This document shows positions 1-10,891 of a DNA stretch of 64,000 bases, piece by piece. The notes beneath the pieces were generated by a model that was not told the DNA's origin, did no database searches, and worked only from the letters and a program-made list of their open reading frames with translations. The position numbers were made by a program, and so were the translations under genes. The first letter of the stretch is position 1. Every line of letters begins with the position of its first letter. This DNA comes from Anoplolepis gracilipes (taxonomy: Eukaryota > Arthropoda > Insecta > Hymenoptera > Formicidae). The DNA lies in the NCBI RefSeq assembly GCF_047496725.1, contig NC_132970.1, positions 218,501-282,500 on the forward strand. The letters run 5' to 3'.

Positions 1-429
1 GCCACAAGAGAGAATTTTCGTCACTGATAATGGAAATTATACAATGGGGGTGACGAATTTCATCTATAGATGGAAAACAAATTGACATAAATGAGATTTG
101 AAAATTTGTAATAATAAAAGTAAGAGAATTGATTAGTTACATTTCTATTTATAATCTACATTTAAAAAATATACTTTAAATATTATTTTATTTAATAAAT
201 GCTTGTATCTCTTTACTGATTATTTTTTAATAAAATCTATGGCTAGTTTCGCCTTCGATCGAATAATTAAATGCAAAAGAAAATTGGAGGGGGGGGAGAA
301 AGAGAAAAATGAATTAGTGAACGCGTGACAGCTGTGAAATTAAGTTTCTTCAGAGTCTGAAAAGTCTTAGCATATCTCTAGCAACAATGCGGGGAGATGT
401 GTTACCAGAGAATAATAAATTGCTCGCAA
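1..429. other. AT-rich spacer
   Basis: AT-rich sequence with no gene. It holds one short G-rich patch near 287-298 and nothing else recognisable. Confidence 0.6.
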
Positions 430-457
430 CCCCCTTCTTTCCCCTCCCCCTCCCCCC
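430..457 (-). other. G-quadruplex-capable tract
   Basis: A 28 bp pure pyrimidine tract on the plus strand. Read on the minus strand it has four G runs of 6, 5, 4 and 5 separated by loops of 1, 1 and 6 bases, which meets the usual intramolecular G-quadruplex pattern. A (GA)18 tract follows about 57 bp downstream. Folding is inferred, not shown. Confidence 0.7.
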
Positions 458-511
458 ATCGCTAGATTCTACGCTCGTTACCGGTAGGCTTTTAACAGGC
501 CCACTAGAAAC

Positions 512-513
<2 letters not shown>

Positions 514-549
<36 letters not shown>
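514..549. repeat. (GA)18 microsatellite
   Basis: Uninterrupted GA dinucleotide run. Long GA/CT runs can bind GAGA-type factors in insects; binding here is not shown. Open frames across it are Arg-Glu or Ser-Leu artefacts of the repeat. Confidence 0.97.
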
Positions 550-551
<2 letters not shown>

Positions 552-1934
552 CGCCGCTATTATTTGCATCTTCTCGTAGACGGCATTTACATACTTTGTG
601 TGTGCAGAAGCGGCGGTTCTCTCCTGCTCTTGGATGAGGCGTAGATGCAAATTTTCCGATACATCGTGCGCCTGGCAACGGAGACGCGATGTTTTTGCCA
701 TTGTTTCTCGTCGCGTTGCGCAGTGACTCAGGCATACTTTATGTTTATGTGAATTTAAAAATATTATAAGCGATTTTGCCACATCTGCTGGTTGGAAATA
801 GCATATGATACTTAAAAAAAATAGACCGGTTCAAATGCATCAAAAGAATTTTGTACTCATTATTGGGATCACGTCATTATGTAACAATTACAGAAAAAGA
901 GAGAACGGGTTTTTTTTCATTTATAGAGAACTTTATTTACTTTTAATTTATTTTCAATTCCTATAATACGAACTTTTACTTTTATAATCAGACGTCATTT
1001 ATAATATGACGATGTTAATTTAAAACAATACACATATATATATATGTATATGTATATATATGCCTCACATAGTCATTAAATATTAAGTGGGTTATTATTT
1101 TTGAAACTAAAATAAAAGATTTCAACAAGAAAACAGCCGTAGAATTAAACCATCACTTAGTGTGCCATCTCGTTTAATGTGTTTGTTGTAGAGCGTTGCA
1201 TACACACAACAATGTATTAGGGGTACTCTCGATTTGCATCATCCTCGAAGATTGCTGTGATGGAACAGGGACGTTGTGTTCGCGTCGGCAATGCAATTAT
1301 CGGTAACATATTTTCGCTTCCATTAACCACCGATTGCATCATTGCACGTACATAAACTTATGTTAACATTGACAGAATTAATAAAGATTCGCATGTGTAG
1401 CTGAAAGTGCTCTTTGTGTGTCGATGATCTTTCGGTAAAAAATGGCAGAGCACTAGAAGCGTAGAAAATGCATTTGTTGGACTAGATCGCGTCTACGGAT
1501 CAGCACGGACTATTTTACCTCGTATGCATTCTAGTCCTAGATTGTCGAGCATGCAATTTACTAAATTAAGAGATTGCGATCTGCGTGCGTACATTACAAC
1601 TTTATAAAAGTTTTATGCGCGTTGTAGTTTATCTTTTCTGAATACTTCCATTTCAAAACAGAGAATTCTAATTTGCAGTAATAAAATACAATACAAATTG
1701 GAAAATATTTGAGAATTTTATAATTTCAACTTATTCATTTTTTAAACATTAAAAGGTTAAAATATGTTATAAATTTTCTTTAAATAACTAATCAAATCTC
1801 TCGATTTACTATTGTATTCAGATTTAAGATTTGTTAACTTTTAAGTAGTCATTAAAAATTGATAATAAAATTTAAACATGAAGTCAGATAAAGCAAAACT
1901 ATATTTCTCTACCTATATTTTAAGAAATATTATA
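550..1934. other. Intergenic or intronic spacer with octamer-like motifs
   Basis: No gene seen. Two blocks, about 550-740 and 1,130-1,560, are less AT-biased and of higher complexity than their surroundings. POU octamer-like words (ATTTGCAT or its complement) occur at 562-569, 645-652 and 1,232-1,239. A few such words are expected by chance in 64 kb, so this is weak. The stretch 560-1,120 is otherwise AT-rich with a short TA/TG tract near 1,030-1,065. Confidence 0.4.
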
Positions 1935-2382
1935 CAGAGTGAGGAAAAGTATGGGAACCTTAAAAAAAATCTCTAAAAATAAAAGTTTTACAGAAAAATT
2001 GCAGACAGAAGTTGTATGGTTTCGAAATAGACATAAGATGATGTCATTGATTTGACCTTGAATAGTCGGTTGAAGGTCACGTAAAGGTCACTTTCAATTT
2101 TTTAAATGGGACATCATATTTTTAATTACATACTTTTATAGCTTATCTGGAGGGCTTTCCAAAACACTGTAATAAAACTTCTTTTGATTAAGAATTTCCT
2201 GAGATATTTTAAAATTTCAAATTATGATACTTTTTAATATCAAATATGAAATAAATGAAAAAAAGGAATAGATCTTGCTCTATATATGGCCGGATCCTTC
2301 CTTGATCTTGCCTTAGATACTTTTTTGTAAAACTTATATTTTCCGAGATTTTTCAGGATTTCCATACCTTTTTCTTACTCTG
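1935..2382. mobile_element. Family A MITE, copy 1 (Tc1/mariner-type)
   Basis: A 448 bp element with terminal inverted repeats. The left end reads CAGAGTGAGGAAAAGTATGG and the right end is its imperfect complement (CCATACCTTTTTCTTACTCTG). TA lies directly outside each end (1,933-1,934 and 2,383-2,384), as in IS630/Tc1/mariner target duplications. The imperfect pairing continues inward for roughly 50 bp per side. It has no coding capacity. Relatives in this window start near 36,479, 50,325, 54,999 and 61,479. Confidence 0.85.
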
Positions 2383-3020
2383 TATATATAATTTTTTCAT
2401 TTTCTCAAAATAATTTATCTGTAAATATGTATATCTTCTTGGAAAGTTTTAAATTTGAATTTTAAATTATAAGGATAAAATAATCTTAAACTAAAAATGA
2501 TAGGTTTTTATACAGTTGAGCAGAATATTTTTTCCTGCATTAGATTCAGCAATTTTTACTGCGTGTCGTTAACATTTAGTGACACTCGATTCGCACGAGC
2601 AAAGTGCTGTCTCTCTCGTCGATGTGCATTCGCATCTTCAGCTTATCCGCGATATCGATCGCGACGTTCAGAACACCGCGGAAGCTAACATGAGTATGAT
2701 TTGTTTCAAAATTACTCTCCCGTTTCATAACGACACTCGCTCGCGACGCGTTTACATCCCGAGTGATGGTTTCAAACAAAGTGAAACGTATAAATGGAAA
2801 TATCAGAATATTTCTTGCCCTCATACGAATTTGTACAGATAACATTTTTTAAATGAAAAAAAATTACTGCACAAATAGCGTGCTGGTGATTATGGGAAAT
2901 ACGATCCAAATCACGTATATCTTATTTTGAAATAAACGCATTCATATCTTTTTGTGTGAATAAAAAAATTATTTTGTAATAATTAACAAAAAATATTAAA
3001 ACATATATATTTAAATTAAG
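2383..3020. other. Spacer with a mixed-composition block at about 2,560-2,840
   Basis: AT-rich except for about 2,575-2,840, which is markedly richer in CpG and is open on both strands (87 codons on plus from 2,579, 89 on minus from 2,845). Neither reading resembles a protein family I recognise, and openness on both strands argues against real coding. A conserved non-coding block is a possible alternative. Confidence 0.35.
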
Positions 3021-3038
3021 TTTTTTTTTTTTTTTTTT
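3021..3038. repeat. Poly-T run (18)
   Basis: Eighteen consecutive T residues flanked by A-rich sequence. It could be the poly(A) trace of a minus-strand retroposon, but no retroposon body is recognisable beside it. Confidence 0.9.
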
Positions 3039-3540
3039 AATTTAAGCCACTTAAAATTAATTAATTATGTCATGATTTATTTTTCTTCTGTACCGAAGCT
3101 TGGTTTACAGAAATACTTGTTTTTAATTTCGTTCGTTTATTACTAAAACATTATGATACCTCAATATTTTAGTGTTAAAAACACGAAGTGGAAAAATGGC
3201 GAGAAACGTGTTCTGTTTAACTTGTTTATCCTCAGATGTTTTGTAAAGATAAGTGCGCATGTCGCATCGAGGACGCTTGAATTCTGAAATGAGGCACTAT
3301 TCTCGAGCGAAACGACGGTACCAGAGAATTAATTATTGCATCACACAGCGCGCGTACTACATTCCGTATTTTCTGTTATATAACGAGAGAGAAAACGATT
3401 TTCATCTTATTTTGTCAGATGCTTCAAAAACAATAGAATATTATTACTAAAAAGCTCACTATTTATTGTTGTGCTTATTACTCTTCCGCTAAAATGTCAA
3501 GAAATATATATAAATGTATATATACATATATATATATACA
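3039..3540. other. Spacer
   Basis: No gene supported. A 65-codon plus-strand open frame (3,253-3,450) has no recognisable similarity. A (TA)/(TG)-rich tract at about 3,506-3,540 runs up to the element end that follows. Confidence 0.4.
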
Positions 3541-3665
3541 CAGGGTAACCCATTTTAATGTACCACCCCCAAAAACTTTTTTATTTTTGATTGTAGAAAA
3601 GAATACTTCAGACAAAAGTTATTTGGTTTGAAGGGGAACATTAAAACATTAATAACAATAAATTC
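3541..3665. mobile_element. Truncated MITE end related to family A
   Basis: Begins CAGGGTAACCCATTTTAATG directly after a TA-rich tract. Further in, a segment around 3,600-3,645 (GACAAAAGTTATTTGGTTTG) resembles the matching segment of family A (GACAAAAGTTGTATGGTTTC at 50,389). No complementary right end was found nearby, so this is one end of a related element. Confidence 0.5.
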
Positions 3666-4954
3666 AAATGATAACATTCATAACATGTTTTCTTCCAGAA
3701 AAAAAAGTTTCTAATTATATCTAATTTTACTTAATGATCTAATCATACATAAATAGACAAAATTGTTTCTGATTATATGTAATTAGATCACATTGTGGAT
3801 ACATATACATGATTAGATATAATTATATATTTTTAAATACAATTAGATCAAATTTTTAGGATGATGATAAATATAGGAAACTAAAATATAGTTTTATGAA
3901 TGGAAGGCTATTTACTTATTTATAATACTTGTATTAATTTATATCTGTTATAAATGTAGAACTCTGCATATTACGAATAGTATATTTTTACACAACACAC
4001 ACACACACACACAAGAATTTCTATTTATTGTGATTAAGATTATTATAGTAGTGTAAAATTATTACTTATCAACTATTGCGTTGATTGTAAAAAGATGTAA
4101 GCATGAGACTTTAACATTTTGCCGGTCTTTTTCTTGTGATTTAAGAGTTTGGCCAGTTAATCTCAGTGCTTCTTTTTAAATACTTTTGTGAAAAGTCTTC
4201 TAGTAATTTGTGGTGACCTTTGAGAATTTCCTAAAGCTGCGTAATATTTGACATTTCTACAATTAAAATTATTCTTCAAATGTCCTATCGGTAATAACAT
4301 TTTTTTATGTTTAATAATTTACAATGTGAGTTTGCATTTATTAATCATTATGGAATTCTATTAAAAATTAAATAAATGTTTATATTAACTTACACCTTAC
4401 ATCATTTTCGTCTTTATTTCATATGATAGAGGGTACATTTCTGGGTAATACTTATTTTGAATGTTGTGGCGCTCTCTTTTGCTTCCTGAGAATATATAAA
4501 TATCTAAATAATTTTCTTACTTATTTGTGTCATCTGTAATTATATAGTATAGGAGAGATAGCTTCAATGATCTTGATACATGCTGTCAAGATCATGATCC
4601 TGAGTAACCTTTAAACAATTTTAGCTATCGGTTGTTGTTTATTAAAAAGTTATGAACAAAAGAATCTGTACAAATTGTATATGTAACTAATAATATTCAA
4701 TTTTTACGAAATGTCTAAATTTGTGTGTATTCTTCAAGAACAAAATTTTACATTTTACAACTTTCACGCAGTACTGTCAGCCTTGGTAGTTTCTACATCC
4801 TCAAGTTTTGTTACTTTTATTTATGTATGTGAAGGAATAGAGCTTCGCCCCCTTCGTTCTGTGTACTCTCACCTGAACGTTCTTTCCCAGGACATATTGG
4901 AAAATACATGCTGGGAAATTGATATACACAGTATTAAAAATTAAATTAATTTAC
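3666..4954. other. AT-rich spacer with a 10-bp stem hairpin
   Basis: No gene supported. It contains a (CA)n tract (annotated separately), repeated TAATTAGATC-like words at 3,720-3,860, and a perfect hairpin with ATGATCTTGA (4,567-4,576) and its complement (4,586-4,595) around a 9-nt loop. A 77-codon open frame at 4,711-4,944 is not recognisable. Confidence 0.4.
3995..4013. repeat. (CA)9 microsatellite
   Basis: Short CA dinucleotide run. Confidence 0.9.
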
Positions 4955-5780
4955 AAAACAATAAATAATTTTATCTAAAAGAATACCTTTAGATTCGAAA
5001 TCTTTTGTATATAACTAACAATAAGTATCTATATCTTCAAATGGTTCTATTTCAATATCATCATTATCGTCCTTCAGATTTTTTTAAATATTTTCATTAA
5101 CTTTCTGCAGGAAAAGCCTTCATGACTTCAGATTGTGTATTTGAGTTTTCTATTTATATCCATTTTAAGATCATTAATATTTTCTATTGGAATTAATTGA
5201 CAAGAATTTTTATCAATCTCCTTTAAAACTATTAAACAGATTAAAATAGAAACTGTATATATACATTGGATGAGAGTGAGAATATTGACGTTTATATATA
5301 ATTTATATTATAATGTATTATAATTTATATTATAATGTATTATAATTTATATCATAATGTATTATATTATAATTTATGTATAATTTATATTATAATGAAT
5401 ATTAGCATGTAGCAAACTCAGAAGATCTGTTTTTTTAACTCTTTTCTGACTTCAAAAACCAATTTTTCTTTTGTCGAACTATGATCTTGCAAAGGTTTCA
5501 TAAACTATATTTAATAAATCTTATTTATTGAAATAATATACTGATCAGAATGATACATTTTTGAAATACTATTCTGTTATTATCTTGTGAGATATTATAA
5601 TTATCAATAATCGTACTTAAACTTGACAAAATCAATCGTTTATCACCTACTATTAACATGATTATTGCTATTATTAACATTGTTAGCATTATTGTCAGGC
5701 AATTCTACAGCTATCACATTTATTCAATGCATCAAAAATTGCAAAATTGGATGTCTTCTGTATTTTTTTTAAACCTGAAA
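4955..5780 (-). pseudogene. Decayed minus-strand coding remnant, unidentified
   Basis: Reading the minus strand gives several protein-like pieces in changing frames. Near 5,775-5,700 there is NTEDIQFCNFDALNKC. Near 5,501-5,420 there is a piece beginning MKPLQDHSSTKEKLVFEV. Near 5,225-5,130 there is EIDKNSCQLIPIENINDLKM. Near 5,075-5,014 an acidic piece reads LKDDNDDIEIEPFEDIDTYC, ending at a stop. The middle is broken by an AT minisatellite (5,290-5,398). The pieces are richer in varied, charged residues than AT-rich noise usually gives, which suggests an old mobile-element or viral-type open frame. I do not recognise the family, and chance is a real alternative. Confidence 0.3.
5290..5398. 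repeat. AT minisatellite, unit about 21-22 bp
   Basis: About four to five imperfect direct copies of a unit resembling TATAATTTATATTATAATG. The array interrupts the decayed coding remnant. Confidence 0.75.
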
Positions 5781-7064
5781 TTTTAATTGACAATTTCTAA
5801 AAATTACAGTATAAACAATATATATATTTATATAAAATTATGTATAAAATATATATGAAAATATATATGTATATATATATATATATAATTATACATTTAT
5901 CTTTTTTGTATTATTTTTACTCTTAATATTAGCTTAATATTATTTTTGATAATATACATAAAGGCGATTATATTTTCTTTCTTTTGCGAAAAAAACATTT
6001 CTGTTTTATTTTTTGTAAAAAACTTCCTTTAGATTTTATTACATATATAGATATAATTATATCAAATTACATATAATTATATATAATATAAGATCTATTT
6101 ATATTATCATTTATATCAAAATATACATGTGTCACTCTATATCAAGTTATGTATAATTATATTCTTTTTCGAATAATAATTTTGAATAATTCGAGAGATG
6201 TGAAGTTATATATACCTTAATATTACATATAAATGATAAATAGATTTTACTATATATAGTCATATGTAATTTAATGTAATTACATATAATTATATTATAA
6301 ACTTTTTTTAAGCTATTATAGTTTATAATTCTTTTCTAATAAAAGTAATATAATATAAATAAAAAAGTGTATTAGTTTAATTGCGCGCATGTAATAATAT
6401 AAAGTTAAATAGTATAATAAAAGAACGAAAAAGATATTGACAAAAAACCACAATATTATCTCATAGAAAATGAAATAGAAAAATGTTTACCTGTTCGGGG
6501 GTTTAACAGGGAAAATCTCCCTGGTGAATTTTAACGGTGAATTATAACAGTAGTATGTTCTAAATATGCTGCTGCAAACGTTTAACGAGATACAATCACG
6601 AACGTAAACAGAATGTAGACACGGATACATGTATTTACATATCTCGTTTATTTAGCTTAACACCGCTTGAGAGACAAAGTGGGTGCTGTCATAAGTACGT
6701 GTCGGCTTTATACAAGCTAAATAGAAAATGAGTGTAATCCACATTGGTCCAAATGCATTTTCTTACGGTGCGCAGAATATCTGTACGTAATGCCGGAAGT
6801 AATGAACCGTTTCCTCGACCGGAACTGCAGCAGCTAATTATTCGGTACGCTGGCTAGATAAGAATAAACGGTTCTCCATTTCCTTGCTTTTAGATGCGAG
6901 CGTAAGGTAGTTACGGGTTTATTGCAACGGACTTTTATTCATAAAGTTGAAACGCTAAAGTAAAATTGTAGCGAAAATGCATCGCTACAACTTTGCGATG
7001 CATTAAATGCATTGTAATATAAAAACTTTTTATATTTTCAATTGAAATATTAATTTCAGCAATT

Positions 7065-7066
<2 letters not shown>
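5781..7066. other. AT-rich spacer, then a mixed-composition block
   Basis: 5,781-6,470 is extremely AT-rich. From about 6,480 to 6,950 the sequence is of ordinary complexity with CpGs and no repeat I recognise. It includes a short minus-strand open frame ending at a splice-donor-like site, described in the findings. No gene is called. Confidence 0.4.
6060..6290. repeat. AT-rich inverted repeat
   Basis: Arms at about 6,060-6,115 and 6,225-6,290 are imperfect complements; both contain a block close to AATCTATTTATCATTTATAT. The centre near 6,171-6,193 is itself palindromic around TTCGAATAAT. It may be an old MITE; no flanking duplication is clear. Confidence 0.5.

Positions 7067-7105
<39 letters not shown>
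7067..7105. repeat. (TA)n microsatellite
   Basis: About 19 TA units. Confidence 0.95.
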
Positions 7106-7107
<2 letters not shown>

Positions 7108-8719
7108 CGGTAGTATATTGTTTACAGATTATTTTGGTACTAAAATTATGGGAGCAACAATTTTTTTATCCAACTATAACGATTATAATCCGTGGCGTAC
7201 CGGCTTTGCGACGACAAAATATCGAGTTTTAATATTTTTATGTAATTATTTAAAATGTTTTCACGCTATCTTAGAGCAACAAATTCTAAATGATATTTTG
7301 ATTCAAGCACTCTATGTATTTTTTTCATTATGGAAGAGCTAGCTTAATGTCAAGCTGCCTTCCTTCCTCCCACTTTGAACTTGAATTCTTGCTAAACAGT
7401 AGGAGCCACAAAATTCAGACTACGAAAACAAATCAACATATAATTAGCATTAAACGATAAGTGCGATTTTATTTAGCGATGATGGGAGATCCAATTTAAT
7501 AAAGGTTTCCAGAAGAGATGAGTTTTATATTGAGATAACTAAGAGTTTTTGAAATCACTGATTACAAATCTGAAGTTAAAATAGTAAAATTCAAAATAGC
7601 AGATGCAAAAAATAAATTTAATCAAATTTGAATGTAAATTGCTTATTTGTTTAATTATATATATAAACTGTTACACGTATTTACCATAGTAAAATCCTAA
7701 TCATTTTGTATTTTTTTCATAAGCAAATAAAAATTCAAGTTTATAATTTGCAATAATTCAACGACTTTTCGATTATTTTTCACTATCTAAAAATTGAATT
7801 TTTTAACAATTTTAAATAACTATATTTTATTAAAAACATTAAATTTAAAATTAATTTTTTACACGTAGACTGAACCTTCCTCTTTAAAACGAACTAGAAA
7901 TAGAAATCGATAGAACTGTTTTAAAGTTATGATTTTTTCGTAAGTGGTACATATATGTACTGATGAAAGGATCAAACAAATATATATGTATGTATTTTAA
8001 ATAAAAAAAAGTACAGATTTTAAAATTATTACGTATTTTCTCTGTTTATGATTTATAATAAATAATCAATTTGAAAAAGAAATTAAGTGAAGAATTTTCG
8101 AACTCTCTTTTTTAAGAATATCTATAGTTTAGACAACTAATCGATTAATGAAAAAACCTATCTGGATGTTCGATGAATGTAACATGGTTCTAATTGCGTA
8201 TCCCGCAGTGACGCTATCGGCGACAATTTCCGTTTTATGGCTGCTGCCATCAAACATTTGACGAATCTCGTATCAGCACGCATGACGTGACTCGATCCTG
8301 TCAAATTTATCAACTGCTGTAGCCCTATGTGTATGACAACAGATTTTCAAAGCCAAATCCTTTATTTGATTGTCTGTGACTGCATTGCCGCGACGACAAA
8401 AAGGTGCAATTTTTAAATCAGCATTTTTTTTATTTATTTAATCTTTAAATCTCAACATATCTTTAAAAAGATGTAATTAAAAGAATGTTCTTGGCATTAG
8501 CCTTTCTTGTTTTATAATTTATATTTTTTGAAAATTTTTAAAAACTAATTATTTGATTAATCGCACTAAACTGTTAAATATTTTATATCTTATATATTTT
8601 TTAATCTTCTTCACATCAATTCAAATAAAAACTCACTAAACAAATAAAAAATATCAAATATTCACGAAACAAATAGATTGTGGAAATAATGCGTATATAT
8701 TTTTTTATTTATTAATTAT
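7106..8719. other. Spacer with a mixed-composition block at 8,180-8,410
   Basis: Mostly AT-rich, with no supported gene. About 8,180-8,410 is a higher-complexity block with CpGs; it includes TTTATGGCTGCTGCCATC, holding GCCAT in both orientations, and an E-box CAACTG. This could be a cis-regulatory block, but the motifs are short. Confidence 0.35.
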
Positions 8720-8737
8720 GTACACACATACACACAT

Positions 8738-8777
<40 letters not shown>
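8720..8777. repeat. Compound (CA)n(TA)n microsatellite
   Basis: ACAC/ATAC repeats grade into (CA)n and then (TA)n. Confidence 0.95.
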
Positions 8778-9188
8778 TCTGATTCAGAGTTTGATAATAT
8801 GATCTTATCAACTAACATTTTGCTCTGAGAGTATTCTCTGACAAATATAGGTCACAATATTGCTCCTACTGGTAGAATTGCATCATGAATGTAATTTCTA
8901 AAGAGGTCAAAATTGATGCATCGATAGAACAGATTTTGTTCGTTTTACCCTCCCTTAGGAATCATCATATAAGAGGGTCATGATGAAATTCTATAATAAT
9001 TGATGATTACGTCAAAGCACGAATCGCTTACTTGCAAACTTTTGCGAAGTGCATCGATTTTGGATTTAATTCATTTGATTTAATATTCTGTGTGTGAACA
9101 GTACGCTGACAAGAGCATTGTCTCTTCATTAAGCCCCTTACTATGATAGTAAGGTAATTAAATATACTACAAATTGAAAAATAGAACA

Positions 9189-9220
<32 letters not shown>

Positions 9221-9242
9221 ACGAATAATTTCAATTTGCATA
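8778..9242. other. Spacer with (TA)n
   Basis: Unique AT-rich sequence with a (TA)n run at about 9,188-9,220. No gene seen. Confidence 0.5.
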
Positions 9243-9337
9243 ACAATAGATAATAATAATCGTAAAATTGAGTCATAATAACATTGCGAATTGTTTAAAT
9301 TTGTTTACGGTTTGATAATTGTTTGTTTCATGTAATT

Positions 9338-9375
<38 letters not shown>

Positions 9376-9424
9376 ATTTAAATGGCAACAAGATACATCA
9401 CCGACGTTTATTAATTACACGAAG
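9243..9424. repeat. Rearranged copy of repeat D
   Basis: 9,243-9,341 matches 10,892-10,980 in direct orientation (shared words include ATAACATTGCGAATT and GGTTTGATAATTGTTTGTTT). After a (TA)n run, 9,370-9,424 matches the following part of the same repeat (about 10,970-11,022, GTGTATCTTGTTGCCATTTA) but inverted. One half of the repeat is therefore flipped relative to the intact copy, with the (TA)n run at the junction. Confidence 0.75.
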
Positions 9425-9439
9425 CAAGTAATGGGAGCT

Positions 9440-9460
9440 AATAATCATGTAGAGGGGAAA

Positions 9461-9515
<55 letters not shown>

Positions 9516-9535
9516 TTTCCATCTACATGATTATT
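9440..9535. repeat. (TG)n(TA)n microsatellite in the loop of a hairpin
   Basis: A roughly 20 bp arm (9,440-9,460, starting AATAATCATGTAGA) pairs with its near-complement at 9,515-9,535. The loop is a (TG)n run followed by a long (TA)n run. Confidence 0.8.
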
Positions 9536-9788
9536 AATTGGTAAATTAACGTTAGAAATAATTATCTTTCACGGTGTGTTACTCGCCATAATTAGATATA
9601 TTTTTTAAAAGAAGTACTTCATTAAGTGTAGCAAAGCTGTATCTTTGAACCAACGACTTAAAAAATAGCGAGATCAAGAAAACGGAAACGAGACCGAGAG
9701 AAAGACAAAAGAAAAAGTACACTGTCGCGCACGTAATCGTTTCATTAATCACTAGGGACGTTTTAATTACAATACTGTATCCGATAGG
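9536..9788. other. Spacer
   Basis: Unique sequence with no gene or repeat recognised. It ends with the left copy of the direct repeat TCCGATAGG (9,780-9,788). Confidence 0.5.
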
Positions 9789-10816
9789 ATCTCTGTAAAG
9801 TTAGCCGGTCAATTCTCACTTTTCTAACTTTTTTTTTAAGAAGCGTTTGTGGATGATTGTTGGCACGATTTTGACGTTTGTTGGTTGTTAATTTAATTGC
9901 TATTAACAAAATAAATATCAGCGTGAAGTTAGCCGGTCCAATTAAAATTATGTCTTTTAAAACATTTGTTAGTTGATAATTCATTGATATTCATTAATTA
10001 TAACAAAATAATTTTTCTTACAATAGCGCGCATACTGTGCATGCGCGACTGAAAGTCCCTGAAATTCTATAATATTTATTTTTTAATCTCGTAATATTTA
10101 TTTTTTAATTTCTTTAAACAAATTGTTGTTAATCGTTTGTTGATTATTGTTGATATAGTTGATGTTTAACCCTCAAACTGAACACGTGGGTCTTTCGTGT
10201 TTGTGCCATTTTTAATCCATTGTTTTAAAAAAAATATTAATAAAATCTCGAGGTTGGAAACTTATCCAAAAAAAAGTTTGTGTCAAAAGGGACTTATAAC
10301 TGAAAGGATAATTTAAACAGTTCATTCAGTGCAAAGTGTTGGCAAATCTAAATCTGAAGCGAACACAAATGATCCACGTATTCGCTTTATATAAATATAT
10401 TAAATAAAAAAAGGGTGAATAAGTAAATTTTTTTAAAAATATTGTTTTTTTGCTTAATCGTTTTTTATAAAAATAAGTCATAAATTTACAATGATAATCT
10501 CCCTAAAAAAGAAAGAAATTGCTTTAATTACTATTGTGTTCATTTATATATTTTCATGCTACAAGTATCTTTTGTTAATGATAACGAGCAACAAACAGGG
10601 GTTGTATGTATTAATCAATTTTTATACTGTACATTGTAATGTAAATTACATTTTGTTTTCACTTTTCTTTCAAATAAATTACCTGAAGATTAAAAAAAAA
10701 ATTTTCCTCAGAAAAAACACATTTTTTTATGTGAAAAAAATGTGTTTTTTTTACTAACCTAACGTAAAAAAAAAATTAGAAAAGTGAAAATTGACCGGCC
10801 AATTATATACGGAGGT
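9789..10816. mobile_element. Inverted-repeat DNA transposon with 9 bp target duplication
   Basis: A 1,028 bp element lies between two perfect copies of TCCGATAGG (9,780-9,788 and 10,817-10,825). Its ends are inverted repeats of about 40 bp: the left begins ATCTCTGTAAAGTTAGCCGG and the complement of the right end begins ACCTCCGTATATAATTGGCC, then both continue into GGTCAATT(C/T)TCACTTTTCTAA. A second AAGTTAGCCGGTC lies inside at about 9,926. A 9 bp duplication suits Mutator-like or Merlin-like elements better than hAT or mariner, but no transposase remains, so the superfamily is open. Confidence 0.75.
10170..10399. mobile_element. Possible piggyBac-like MITE
   Basis: A TTAA (10,166-10,169) is followed by CCCTCAAACTGAACACGTGG, and another TTAA lies at 10,400-10,403. 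An internal inverted repeat joins ACGTGGGTCTTTCGTGTTTG (about 10,184-10,204) with the imperfect complement near 10,363-10,382. TTAA with a CCC-type start is characteristic of piggyBac relatives, but the right terminus is poor. It lies inside the 9,789-10,816 element. Confidence 0.35.
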
Positions 10817-10891
10817 TCCGATAGGCGGTACTAGAGTAGCCTTCTAGTGTGTTGAATGCCTAACGAGTAATTTTAATTTACATGGCTGCTC

